Assembly (NCBI GenBank): GCA_019096065.1
Contig: JAGUCH010000007.1
Location: forward strand, 1,820,501-1,884,500
Origin: Paracyclopina nana
Taxonomy: Eukaryota > Arthropoda > Copepoda > Cyclopoida > Cyclopettidae
Length of the DNA stretch: 64,000 nt
Direction: 5' to 3'
Within the stretch, counting starts at the first letter, position 1. Each line of letters begins with the position of its first letter. This document shows positions 32,353 to 43,123 of the stretch, in pieces. A program made the position numbers and the translations under genes. A model generated the notes under the pieces. It ran no database searches, was not told the DNA's origin, and worked only from the letters and a program-made list of their open reading frames with translations.

Positions 32353-33157
32353 ATTCATGGACTGCGACAATGACAAACCAGGCATTCTCTATATGCTCCA
32401 CCGCGATGGCATGGACACCATCAACCATCCTAAGGTCGTCAGGGCTTCATTCATCTGCAATCTTTACAAGCCAGATCCATTTGCCGCTTCACCTGCTCTA
32501 CGAGCCGACCTCGACGCCTACTTCGAAGGCTGCCCCTACCACCACGTCGACATCGATTCTTTATTGAATCAAGCCCTCACCTTGGGCAGCTGCTTCCCTG
32601 AACACTGCCATCACTGTGGATCGTCCTCACATTTTCTTGATCCGACTGGATCTAAGGATCCTCACGCTGATGAAGATCTTGACATCCCAAAAGAAGATGG
32701 CGCAGCAGCACTCCCCGAAACGGGGAGAGAACAAGGGAAGTTGGTGCTGCAAACTTTGGTCGTGACTGTCCCCAATGATGCGATGGATCGGTCTGCTGCT
32801 GATGGTGCCGCCCTGGAAGATGAAAAGATGGAAGAAGCAGTGCTAAGGCCTCTCGCCTCCTCGTCTCCGGTCCCACCTGAGCCCCCGCTACCCTGCATGA
32901 AGGCGAAGAGACGCTGTATTTATCCGCCTTGTGGTTCTTCCGATCATGTAATTGCAGTTTGCCCCCTAATGTTGGAAAGATGCGACACCTGTGACGGCAA
33001 TGGCCATCGGGCTTCTGATCATCTGAGGTTCCCCTACATGACGCTGTTCAACGATTTTGTCCTTTGCGCTCCCTTGAATTACTGCACGATGGGAATGCTC
33101 ACTGGATTGGAATGGATTTGGAGGAAAACGAGGCTGGTCGGTTCGAGGTCGTTGTGA
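32330..33157 (+). CDS. TE2 ORF3, second part: C-terminal zinc-knuckle region in a shifted frame
   Basis: The frame overlaps the first part of ORF3 and starts with MRPFGFNEF, which aligns with VRPFGDWFG of TE1 ORF3, so it is the continuation after a one-base frame change. It contains CHHCGSSSHF, then CGSSDHVIAVC and CDTCDGNGH...DHLRFP, matching the paired C-terminal Cys/His motifs of TE1 ORF3 (CENCGSGDH and CSLCYRLGH...FP). Since LTRs look identical, the shift is either recent, a sequencing error or programmed. It ends at TGA 33157, 128 bp before the 3' LTR. Confidence 0.75.
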   Translation: MRPFGFNEFMDCDNDKPGILYMLHRDGMDTINHPKVVRASFICNLYKPDPFAASPALRADLDAYFEGCPYHHVDIDSLLNQALTLGSCFPEHCHHCGSSSHFLDPTGSKDPHADEDLDIPKEDGAAALPETGREQGKLVLQTLVVTVPNDAMDRSAADGAALEDEKMEEAVLRPLASSSPVPPEPPLPCMKAKRRCIYPPCGSSDHVIAVCPLMLERCDTCDGNGHRASDHLRFPYMTLFNDFVLCAPLNYCTMGMLTGLEWIWRKTRLVGSRSL

Positions 33158-33270
33158 GAAAGTCCTCCAGTGTTAGAGAGCTCATGGAAGATGGAAGGCT
33201 GCTACTCACCGCTCTTGCCCGCAATGACGTCAACAAGATTGTCTGAGCGCCCACGATGATGACCTCCGAG

Positions 33271-33285
33271 GTCATGGGGGGAGGA
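33271..33285 (+). promoter_or_regulatory. TE2 polypurine tract
   Basis: A purine-rich run containing GGGGGGAGGA lies immediately before the 3' LTR start at 33286, where plus-strand priming is expected. Confidence 0.7.
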
Positions 33286-33354
33286 TGTCGCGGCTCGGGT
33301 CCAATATTCGATCTGTTTTTGCCTCGAATGCGCGCCTGAAGCTGAGCCTCTACT
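33286..33354 (+). repeat. TE2 3' LTR, left fragment
   Basis: Identical by eye to 21743-21811 of the 5' LTR. It ends in ctact (33350-33354), the target duplication of the inserted foldback-like element. Confidence 0.95.
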
Positions 33355-33432
33355 CGGCCGCGACTGCATAGGCAGGGATCAAATGCAAGCAAAACTTAGA
33401 TTTATTTTCACAAAAAATATAGATTACGCCGT

Positions 33433-34452
33433 GTGAACCCGTGTTTGGTGTGTTCGGTGTGTTCGCCGTGTTCGGTGTGTTCAGTGTGTTTGGCTGTTCG
33501 CCGTGTTCGGTGTGTTCGGTGTGTTCAGTGTGTTCGTCGTGTTCGGTGTGTTCGCCGTGTTCGCTGTGTTCGCTCGTGTTCGCTGTGTTCGCTCGTGTTC
33601 GCCCGTGTTCGGTGTGTTCGCCCGTGTTCGGTGTGTTCGCCCGTGTTCGTTGTGTTCACCCGTGTTCGGTGTGTTCGCCGTGTTCGCCGTGTTCGGTGTG
33701 TTCGCCCGTGTTCGGTGTGTTCGCCCGTGTTCGGTGTGTTCGCTGTGTTCGGCCGTGTTCGCTGTGTTCGGCCGTGTTCGCTGTGTTTGGGCTTGTTTGA
33801 TGGTTTGGGCCGTGTTCGCTGTTTTGGCCCGTTTTCGCCCGTGTTCGGTGTGTTCGCTGTGTTCGGTGTGTTCGCCCGTGTTTGGTGTGTTCGCCCGTGT
33901 TCGGTGTGTTCGCCCGTGTTCGGTGTGTTCGCCCGTGTTCGTTGTGTTCACCCGTGTTCGGTGTGTTTGCCGTGTTCGCCGTGTTCGGTGTGTTCGCCCG
34001 TGTTCGGTGTGTTACGCCCGTGTTCGGTGTGTTCGCCCGTGTTCGGTGTGTTCGCTGTGTTCGCTCGTGTTCGCTGTGTTCGCCCGTGTTCGGTGTGTTC
34101 GCCCGTGTTCGTTGTGTTCACCCGTGTTGGTGTGTTCGCCGTGTTCGGTGTGTTCGCCCGTGTTCGGTGTGTTCGCCCGTGTTCGGTGTGTTCGCCCGTG
34201 TTCGGTGTGTTCGCCCATGTTCGGTGTGTTCGCCCATGTTCGGTGTGTTCACCCGTGTTTGGTGTGTTCGCTGTGTTTGCCCGTGTTCGGTGTGTTCGCT
34301 GTGTTCGCCCGTGTTCGGTGTGTTCACTCGGGTCCGCTGTGTTCACCCGTGTTCGGTGTGTTCGACCGTTTTCGGTGTGTTCGCCCGTGTTGGTGTGTTC
34401 GCCCGTGTTCGCTGTGTTCGCCGTGTTCGCTGTGTTCGCTGCGTTCGCCCGT
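33433..34452 (+). repeat. 19-bp minisatellite array, left arm
   Basis: About 1 kb of the 19-mer GTGTTCGGTGTGTTCGCCC and variants (T/C, CGT and CTG changes, one-base slips). Its reverse complement forms the right-arm array at 50331-50880. The repeat lacks stop codons in nearly all frames, which creates spurious long open frames of Val/Arg/Cys/Phe or Asn/Thr/Glu/His composition. Confidence 0.95.
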
Positions 34453-34480
34453 ATTCGCTGCTAGTTTCAGTTCTAATTTT

Positions 34481-35830
34481 GCACTAGGAGACCAGTCTTG
34501 TCAAAACTAGATGAAAAAGGCCAAAGTTTGGTCTTTGTCAAAAAATGCAATTTTTCTCTAGCAATTATTCACGTTACGCGTGTTTCGCTCCAAGCTCGAA
34601 AAGTTGCAAAAAAAAATATGCCAGTTTCAGATCTTATTTTGCACTAGGAGACCAGTCATGTCAAAACTAGATGAAAAAAAGGCCAAAGTTTGGTCTTTGT
34701 CAAAAAATGCAATTTTGATCTAGCAATTATTCACGTTACGCGTGTTTCGCTCCAAGCTCGAAAAGTTGCAAAAAAATATGCTATTTTCAGATCTTATTTT
34801 GCACTAGGAGACCAGTCATGTCAAAACTAGATGAAAAAAAGGCCAAAGTTTGGTCTTTGTCAAAAAATGCAATTTTACTCTAGAACTTAATCACGTTACG
34901 CGCGTTTCGCTACAAGCTCGAAAAGTTGAAAAAGAATATGCTATTTTCAGATCTTATTTTGCACTAGGAGACCAGTCATGTCAAAACTAGATGAAAAAAG
35001 GCCAAAGTTTGGTCTTTGTCAAAAATGCAATTTTGCTCTAGCAATTATTCACGTTACGCGTGTTTCGCTCCAAGCTCAAAAGTTGCAAAAAAATATGCTA
35101 TTTTCAGATCTTATTTTGCACTAGGAGACCAGTCATGTCAAAACTAGATGAAAAAAGGCCAAAGTTTGGTCTTTGTCAAAAAATGCAATTTTGCTCTTGC
35201 AATTATTCACGTTACGCGAGTTTCGCTCCAAGCTCAAAAGTTGCAAAAAAATATGCTATTTTCAGATCTTATTTTGCACTAGGAGACCAGTCATGTCAAA
35301 ACTAGATGAAAAAAGGCCAAAGTTTGGTCTTTGTCAAAAATGCAATTTTGCTCTAGCAATTATTCACGTTACGCGTGTTTCGCTCCAAGCTCGAAAAGTT
35401 GCAAAAAATATGCTATTTTCAGATCTTATTTTGCACTAGGAGACCAGTCATGTCAAAACCAGCTGAAAAAAAGCCCAAAGTATGGTCATTGACAAAAAAT
35501 CCAATGTTGCTCTAGCAATTATTCACCTTACGCGTGTATCGCTCCAAGACCAAAACGTTGCAAAAAAATATGCTTCTTACAGATCTTATTTTGCACTAGG
35601 AGACCAGTCATGTCAAAACTAGATGAAAAAAGGCCAAAGTTTGGTCTTTGTCAAAAAATGCTATTTTGCTCTTGCAATTATTCACGTTACGCGAGTTTCG
35701 CTCCAAGCTCAAAAAGTTGCAAAAAAATATGCCAGTTTCAGATCTTATTTTGCACTAGGAGACCAGTCATGTCAAAACTAGATGAAAAAAGGCCAAAGTT
35801 TGGTCTTTGTCAAAAAATGCAATTAAAAAG
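34481..35830 (+). repeat. Tandem satellite of about 157-160 bp, nine units
   Basis: The marker GCACTAGGAGACCAGTC occurs at 34481, 34641, 34801, 34961, 35118, 35276, 35433, 35593 and 35752, a period of 157-160 bp. Units contain CCAAAGTTTGG (palindromic) and TTATTCACGTTACGCG. The unit at 35433 is more diverged than the others. The last unit is cut by a junction to GTAGAAGTACCGCGCGATGC. Confidence 0.95.
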
Positions 35831-36192
35831 TAGAAGTACCGCGCGATGCGCAAGTTTTCACCCTTGCGAACTCAAAAAGAGTCAACAGTTTAGTAAAAGC
35901 TTAGTAGAAGAGTCTATTTCAGAGATAGCAGACAAAACTTGATCTAACACATCTTTTAGCTTCAAAAAGTGCCAAATTCAAAATGCACACATATACTCGT
36001 GCGCACTGTAGCACTGATAGGACGAGTGGTTAAAGGAAGGACGTATGTAGCACTGATGGACAAATTGACCACTCGGCGATTTCTCAGCTCCTGGTGATCA
36101 GAGGGAGCTGGGGTATTTTTTTTCTGAAACTAGACCCTAAAATCTATCATTTTGCCAAGTTTCATCAAAATCTGAGACATTCTATTTTTATT
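35831..36192. other. Left inner segment of the foldback-like element
   Basis: Starts with GTAGAAGTACCGCGCGATGC, whose reverse complement occurs twice in the right arm (about 49488-49506 and 50155-50175), so arm homology extends past the arrays. No coding sequence is visible. It ends at tatt (36189-36192), the Gypsy target duplication. Confidence 0.55.
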
Positions 36193-36388
36193 TGTAGGAG
36201 GTTCGTATAGACCCCCCGAGGATGACACGCGCGCCCGCGGGTAGCGATAGAAGAACTTGCTACTAGAAACTAGTCGAGGTGTTTACTCGAGTGCGTCCGT
36301 TTATTAACTGCCGTACAATTCATTTCACCGGGACGGGGCGCTCGCAGGCGCCCACAGAACACACCCGTATACCCGCGTTCCTGCTACA
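36193..36388 (-). repeat. Gypsy 3' LTR
   Basis: Direct repeat of 48822-49017 (196 bp). On the minus strand a purine tract (AGGGGGAAG) lies immediately upstream, at about 36391-36400. Confidence 0.93.
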
Positions 36389-36396
36389 ACTTCCCC

Positions 36397-38769
36397 CTAC
36401 TGAAGGGTTGTCGTGTCCTCACGACGGGGGCCCACGGTCCGTTGTCTGGGCGTAGCAGGCCGAACCGGGGAGATTGGTGGGGCCGGTGACACCGCGACTT
36501 CCGGAAACGGTTTGAGCGGAGTGGACGTGGCGGAGGGCACCGTAGGCACCGTAGCTGCCGGTAGCACAGTCATCAGGTAATTATGCATTGACTCGTTTTG
36601 CCGGGCCAGCACGTCCACCTGGGCCTGCAGGTTTTTGTAGACCGAGTCCTGTTCTTGGGAGAGGGCCTCTCGCAGCCGCTGGCGAAACCCACGTCTAGTG
36701 CGGGGCGCGGCCTCATCCCCTTCCACGCCCGCGGCGCCGGCTGCGGCCGTCGCATACTTGGGCGGTGCGTCCTCATCCTCGTCGTCATAGTCGGAGCTGC
36801 CCAGGTTGGCCAGGCGGAATGCTTGGGTGGTCCCACCCCCGGGGTGGCGGCGTCCTCGGCGAGAGGGCCGTTCATCATCGCTGTCGCCCCCGGGGAACAG
36901 GATCTGATCCTGCCCTAGGTTGGTCACCATCCTCCACGGCATCTCCACCATCAGGAACGCCGTGTGCCAGATTGCCAACAACATCCACCACCCGAAGCCG
37001 CGTCGTCGGTAGAGGATGATCATACGGAGTAGGGCTCCCAGGATCAACTTCAGGAGGCCCACGGTGATGAGGAACCCAGTGAAGTACGAGTAGTACTTCC
37101 CCACCGAACTGAAGAAGGGAATGATCGCACTCCCCACGTGGTCCACCATTTGGTCGATGTCCTCCTGGGACCAGAAGGTGGTAGAGCGGCTACCCGTGAT
37201 CAGGGAGTTGTGGAGTACGTTGCTGGTGATCGTGTTGACCACCGCCTCCCGGCTGCTGAAGAGGTGGAGGTACAGGATGTGGTTGGCCCGTTGCTCCGCA
37301 GAGAACACGCCACCGCCCAATCCGCGGCTGATGTCGTACTGATGGCTGCGCGGGGCGGCGTCGGACATCGGATTGAGCTGGGATGGAGCGATGCAGGCGT
37401 GGATCTGGGGCGTGGCGCACATCCATTGGTTGTGTATGCGCCACTTGATGGGCGTGATCGAGTCGCACGGGACCACGCTCGGCCGGTCGGTCAAGATAAA
37501 CGACAGAGGGTCCGCAAACCGGGTCTCGTTGTTGACCAGCACGGGAATTTCCTGGGTGCAGTTGTCGATGGACCGGGTGACCGCCTGTACAGGGTAGCAG
37601 GACGTCACGTAGGCCACGGCCCCCGCCCTCGTGACGAGATGGCCGGGTCCGTGGCTGTCCAGGGTGGCGTATGACGATGATCCGGAGGCCATGCTCTGCA
37701 ACTTGGAGTGTAAGATTGCGCGCTCATTTTTGCAGATCAATTCTTGTAAGAATTTAAACCGATCCTGAATGTGCAGCGCATGTTGTGAATGCACAAACGC
37801 GAGCTGCGTCTGGATGTTCGCTCCGTCCATGTCCTCTGGGTGCAGGTACTTGGCTTGAAGGGGCCCTTCCCCGGGCCCCACCAAGAGGATGGCAAAGTCC
37901 CTCAGCTGGGTGGTGAACAGCTTCCGCTGACACATGGACTGTACTCCTTTGAGGACGAACCCCGCGAACCTTGATTCCTCCTCATGGGCTAGCAGGAGGA
38001 GATCGCCGAGATGTCCAGCTCCTCCCATGAGGCTGGTGGCGTTCCGGTGAGGATAGAGCACGGCAGGCCCTCGATACACCTCACTAAGCTCGTCCTCGCA
38101 GCGAGGTGACTTCCGCTTGGGCCACACAATAGTACCTTCCGCATCGTCTTGCACGATGAGGTCCTGGAAATTCGCCGTCAAGTGGTTGGAGAACACCACC
38201 CGCCCGTTGGCCGTATTCAGCTTCCCGTAAATCGGCTCTACCAGCGCATGGATGGTGGTGGTCTCGTATGATTTGTAGAACGTGACACCTCCGCTGGTAA
38301 AAGTGGTGGTGGTGCACTTGTGGTCCTTATCCAACCCTCCTTTGGAGAAATAAGAGAGCGAGGTCGGATTATTGAGAGCTACCTCCACCTTCTTGTTCTC
38401 CACTATCAAGTAATGCTTCTCGGCGGCCTCCCGACACGCTTGTGGGGTCACCAAGTAGGGCCGGTTGACATCGGTCATTTGACTGCCGTAACTGATGCTA
38501 TCGTATCCACATCTTGTCACCTGTCGGGACAAATGCACCCTGCACCGGAAGGCCTTAATCGAGAGGGTCGACGCGGTCTGGAGCACCTGGACTGTGATAT
38601 TGACGGGGGCCTGATATGCGCTCCGAATGTCCTCGCAGAGCTCTGGCTGACTCAGATCGATGGCTTCGTGGATGGCATCGGGGTGCGCGCAGTCGTAGGT
38701 GGTGAACGACGTGACCTTTGCGTCCGGGGTGTAAAGATCAGCGACACGGCTCCGGGGTGACGTCCCCGG
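36397..38769 (-). pseudogene. Envelope-like glycoprotein, main part, interrupted near its N-terminus
   Basis: The frame is open from the insertion junction at 38769 to a stop at 36397. It reads as an ectodomain of some 580 residues with many Cys and several N-x-S/T sites. Two hydrophobic segments follow (FLITVGLLKLILGALLRMII and WWMLLAIWHTAFLMVEM), then a tail of about 160 residues that is acidic, Arg-rich and Pro/Ala-rich. The segment that would supply the signal peptide lies at 41219-41323, on the other side of a nested LTR element, so the gene is disrupted. Position after integrase and topology fit a viral-type envelope acquired by an errantivirus-like element. I do not assign the envelope class; a mononegavirus- or chuvirus-type origin is only a possibility. 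Confidence 0.75.
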
Positions 38770-39018
38770 TGTTTGAAATATCTCGCTACTCTATTTGAAT
38801 ATTCCCGCCCTTTGTATTTTTCCCTCCCGACCTCATCATACTCAGTCAATCAACGCTACTGTTTCTCAGTGAATAAAAGTTCAGTTACGTTCCAGCATTC
38901 ACCCTCATCACGTCTATTTATTGAAAACTCGTAAGTTTCATTAAAACGTTGAAAAACACTTCGTAGTCATCCGCAATTCTCTCAAGGACTTAGTATTCTT
39001 GCAGCGATATTGCGTACA
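38770..39018 (+). repeat. Left LTR of the non-autonomous element
   Basis: Direct repeat of 40965-41213; contains an AATAAA at about 38873. Confidence 0.93.
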
Positions 39019-39109
39019 TGGCGCCCAACGTTAACAGGACAGACTCAGCCCCTGTTTAACCGCCGGTTTGAAGCTTGAATGCCGTAGCTCTTGGGGCTTA
39101 AACTAATCG

Positions 39110-39595
39110 GCATAAGAAACTCCTGCCTTAAAAAGCGGCGTGGAAATCCCGATTACGAAAGCTAACAGCGATCACACAAAACGGCATAAGAAACTCCTGC
39201 CTTAAAAAGCGGCGTGGAAATCCCGTGAGTGTCGAAAGCTCAATCAAAACCACGTGGCACTTGGCTTCGGGTGATCCTAAGAAAAGCGAAATCCTGTGGC
39301 ATACTTCGGATCCCACAGCATAAGAGCTTGGAAAGCATCATCAAAACCCAGGTCTCCACCTGGAATATGACCATAAGAAGAGTGAAATCCCACAGCATAC
39401 TTCGGATCCTGTGGCATAAGATCTCTGAAATCGTCATTTTTCTCCAAAACTTTCCTTATAATCGGCATCAGAAAACCCCTGCTCTTGGAGCGGCGTTGAA
39501 ATCCCGAAAGTAACGAAAGTCAGAGACTCTTATAATCGGCATTAGAAAGCCCCTACTCCTCGAGTGGCGCTGAAATCCCGAGTAAAAGAAGCTCA
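39110..39595 (+). repeat. Modular direct repeats inside the non-autonomous element
   Basis: CGGCATAAGAAACTCCTGCC with its downstream GCGGCGTGGAAATCCCG is present at about 39110-39153 and 39182-39225. Weaker copies (CGGCATCAGAAAACCCCTGC, CGGCATTAGAAAGCCCCTAC) with the same GCGxxGAAATCCCG ending occur at about 39462 and 39535. Each unit is about 44 bp. A structured RNA leader or packaging signal is a possible reading. Confidence 0.7.
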
Positions 39596-40964
39596 AAAAC
39601 CTCGAAAACTTCCTTTTCTAACCTATAAAACTTCTTCTTTCAGTGAACCCAACCCAGACGATCCTCAAAACCTCTAAAAGGATCGTCAAAAACCTGTCAA
39701 ACTTCTTTAAAAACTATTGACTACTTGTCATTCAAAACTTCCGATTTACAGTACAACTTCGTGTCTATGCGAAAATAAAAACTTATTTGTGATAAGCAAC
39801 TAAAACTAGTCAAACTCGTTCATTTTGCGCCGAAATGGCTGAAAAACATCCATTGAACATGTCCAACTCAAACGAGGACGAATCCGGAGCGGATTGGAAA
39901 CCAACCTAAAAAATCATGAAACTCTTTCTAATCAAAACGTTTGCCCCCTGGCATATAAATATCAGACAAGGGGGCGAATCTTACCTATCAAGGGTCGAAA
40001 ACTTTTTTAAAGTATTTTAAACTGCAAAAATGCGGGGAAAGTCCCCACCAAACGCATTTTGCAATTTGACATTGTCCAATTTTACATTGTTCAATTCCCC
40101 TAAAGCAAAAATGATTCAAAGGCTTTCAACTAAAGTCAAAAGCTGAAATCATACAAGATGAACTCATTTTTGCGAGAATTCAATCTAAAGACAGAATTCT
40201 TACTTTTATTCACATCAAATCCCTCGTCAAACTCAAACAGAGTCTTAAACGCACAACCTTCAACTCAAACTGAAAAACGAAGGTTCAAAACTAGCTCTAA
40301 ACAAAATGAGGACAAAATGATTGCAAACTTTCCCCAGTCAGTAAGACTTTCCCGTACTCGCGCAAATTATGGGGAAACGCGGGTAACGCAATTTCTTGAC
40401 TATCCCAATCAAAACACTAAACTTCATAAGAAAAACAGTAAGGTAGCAATTCCATGATTTAATTACTTCTTAATTGCGGGGAAGAAGTTAGAATTGCTCC
40501 AAAACATTACGAACGAAAAACTCATAAAAGCGCAAATTGTCAGATTTAAAATTACGCTTACCAAAACAAACAAACTCCTGACATTGAAAACTGAAAAACA
40601 AAAACTTATGAAATGTAAATCATAAACTAGCAAGTTGCGGAGAAACTCAAACGGCGATTCACTCCGCAAACAGCAGTAAACAAAAAACTTGCACGAAAAA
40701 CGCCGCACCCAAAAGACGAACCGAAAAGTACATTCACCTCGATGAAGATGACGTGTAATTGCGGGGAAAAACAAGTCCACCACAATCACAAATCCAACGA
40801 GCCCAAGTGGATACGATGGCACAAGCGAGTTGAATGCGCTCACCACAATCGCACGAGCAAGCGCATTGAAGATCTTCACTGCCCATAACCCTGACGAAAA
40901 TAGGACAAGAGAAAAGGAGAAGCTCAATATTTGATCAAGTAAAGCAAAGTGCTTTAGCGGGGAA

Positions 40965-41213
40965 TGTTTGAAATATCTCGCTACTCTATTTGAATATTCC
41001 CGCCCTTTGTATTTTTCCCTCCCGACCTCATCATACTCAGTCAATCAACGCTACTGTTTCTCAGTGAATAAAAGTTCAGTTACGTTCCAGCATTCACCCT
41101 CATCACGTCTATTTATTGAAAACTCGTAAGTTTCATTAAAACGTTGAAAAACACTTCGTAGTCATCCGCAATTCTCTCAAGGACTTAGTATTCTTGCAGC
41201 GATATTGCGTACA
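40965..41213 (+). repeat. Right LTR of the non-autonomous element
   Basis: Identical by eye to 38770-39018; followed by target duplication cccgg at 41214-41218. Confidence 0.93.
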
Positions 41214-41323
41214 CCCGGGACCACGGCCGCCTGGGCCAGTTCACTGAACAGGATCCAGTAGGCATACACAAAGAAGACCATCAAGTACGTAGAGGGCCAA
41301 AGAAGGCAGCTTACTGGCGTCAT
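41214..41323 (-). pseudogene. Envelope-like gene, signal-peptide fragment
   Basis: On the minus strand an ATG at 41323 opens about 36 codons with a long hydrophobic core (LMVFFVYAYWILF), typical of a signal peptide, running into the cccgg duplication. It is in line with the envelope-like frame at 36397-38769 on the far side of the nested LTR element. The insertion therefore separates the signal peptide from the ectodomain. Confidence 0.65.
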
Positions 41324-41527
41324 GATTCGTTGATTTGTGGGTTATGAGTTTGTATGGTAGCAAATTAAGATTAGCACTGGTACTCAGAACTGGAAGAGAG
41401 GAATAGTAAATTATTGAGCTGTCATAATTTTGCGGCCAGAATGCGAAAGTTTTGAAGTTTTACTGTTTTTGCGTGCGCGCGTGTTGCCACCCCCCCAAAC
41501 TTTTGTATGAGGGCAGCAATATGCGCA

Positions 41528-43123
41528 TTAATCAAATACATTATCAGAAATCGGTGTTGATGTGCTAGAATTTTGCCCTTGTGACGATGATGATGATGTT
41601 TGTGATCGCGACACTTCTGGGATGGTTGATGGTATTGACGGTCTTATTGGTGGTGGCCGCGGTTCTAGCGGTGGCAGCAGATACCTCGTTGTTTCAGGCA
41701 GAGCTTGTGCGGTTGGTGCTTGTTGCAGGGGCAGCAGTGCCTCGTCGCGACTTGCTTGCTTGTCGCCGCTTCTCGTTCTGGAGCGCGAGGTCTCTGCGAG
41801 CTTGTCTTGGCCTCCTAATATTTGCTGTGAATATTCCTGCAACATTTCTGCTGCCGTTCTTCTTTTCCTCGGTGGTGGCTGAGGTATTGGTGATGGCGGC
41901 GGCGAGTTGTGGCCATAATCATCGGGTGAGATTTGGTCCTGCTGCTCACCCTCATTCGGAGGGGTGTCATTGTCGTCTTGTGACATGTGTTCAAACATGG
42001 TGCAGTCGTATTCTGGAATGGTTGGATCGTCGTTGAATGGCGGAATAGGGTCATCCTTCGCGTGTGGGAATCCATATTCGTGATCCGTTGGTGCCACTGC
42101 ATATTCGAACGAATGTGTAGTTTCGCTGGGCTGTTCATCGGAGGCTGGGTCGGGAGCGTGCATATGCTCCGCAGATTCATCTCCCGGCATGTCGAAGTCC
42201 ATGTTTTCCATGGGAGGTGATGTAATGGTCTCGGCTTGTGGATCTGACGGTTCGATGTACCGTTTCAGTCGGTCCACTGAGACAACCTGCTTCTTGGTTA
42301 GCGGCCATGATGGGTCTGGCGAGATTTCGTACGTGAGCTCGTTGATTCTTTTCTCGATGGTCCAAGGGCCGGTCCAGAAAGTTTGCAACTTTTTGGATAT
42401 TGACCGCACGACCCTTGGCGTGAACAGCCACACTTTCTGGCCTGGGGAGAAGGCTTGTTTATCCATATGATAGGCCCGTCTTTGCCGTTCAATGGACGCA
42501 GAAATGTTCTTGCGAGCCCACTCATGCGCGAGTTGTATCCGTTCCCGTAGCTGCTTGGCGAAACGGCCAGCTTCGGTCGCCTTATGCACTGCCGGCTGCG
42601 GGTCCCCAAAGATGAGGTCGAGATTGGTGGTAGGTTGCCTGCCGAACACCATCTCATAGGGAGCTAGCCCAGTGGATCGATTCTTTGTGGTATGCAAGAT
42701 GAATAATGCAAACGGCGCTACTTCGGCCCATTTAGAATAGTGTCCCTTGATCATCTTACGTATGAGCTCGTTAAGGTCACGGTGGGCCCGCTCTACTGGG
42801 TTGCTCTTTGGGTTGTATGACGGCGTGGTGGTGGCCTTGATGCCCAGGGCCGAGCATACTTCCCTCATGAGGTGTGCTGTGAAATGAGTACCTTGGTCGG
42901 TGTGCAGGCGCTCAGGCAGCCCAAAACGGGGGATGATTTCCGTCGTGAGGAATCGTACCGCTGTCTCGGCATCATTGGATCGACATGGGAAGGCCTCAAT
43001 CCACTTACTGAACACACACTTGGCCGTGAACAGATACCGGTGCTGGTTGGACGTGGGCTTGAACGGGCCCACATAATCGAGGCTGAGCACCTGGAACGGA
43101 AATCCAGCATGGCGTGGCACCAA
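41528..43123 (-). pseudogene. Gypsy integrase catalytic core and C-terminus
   Basis: Open frame with the integrase D-D-E set: LSLDYVGPF, LHTDQGTHF, and NPVERAHRDL. A GPWTIEKR-type C-terminal domain follows, and the last 250 residues are a Pro/Ser/Asp-rich tail. The upstream zinc-binding half (HETMGHQGRDN...CLLCQK) lies in a different frame, overlapping at 43005-43123, so integrase is interrupted by a frame change. Confidence 0.85.

Larger units (their letters stand above)
38770..41213 (+). mobile_element. Non-autonomous LTR retrotransposon (LARD/TRIM-like) nested in the envelope gene
   Basis: Identical 249-bp LTRs at 38770-39018 and 40965-41213 (TGTTTGAAATATC...GCGTACA) flank 1.95 kb without a coding ORF. 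Target duplication cccgg lies at 38765-38769 and 41214-41218. A Lys-type primer binding site (TGGCGCCCAACG) directly follows the left LTR at 39019, and a purine stretch (GCGGGGAA) precedes the right LTR. The internal part carries short direct repeats instead of genes. Mobilisation must come from another element; TE1 shares the primer type. Confidence 0.92.

Noticed and set aside
33433..34510. Long open frames of Val/Arg/Cys/Phe repeats and, on the other strand, Asn/Thr/Glu/His repeats
   Set aside because: Produced by a stop-free 19-bp minisatellite that is open in several frames on both strands; no start context or non-repeat coding sequence.
35060..35942. Repeated short proteins from ATGTCAAAACTAGATG
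   Set aside because: The frame lies in each 160-bp satellite unit and is not kept across units.
40158..40457. 99-codon open frame inside the non-autonomous LTR element
   Set aside because: Low-complexity composition and no homology to gag or pol; treated as chance.
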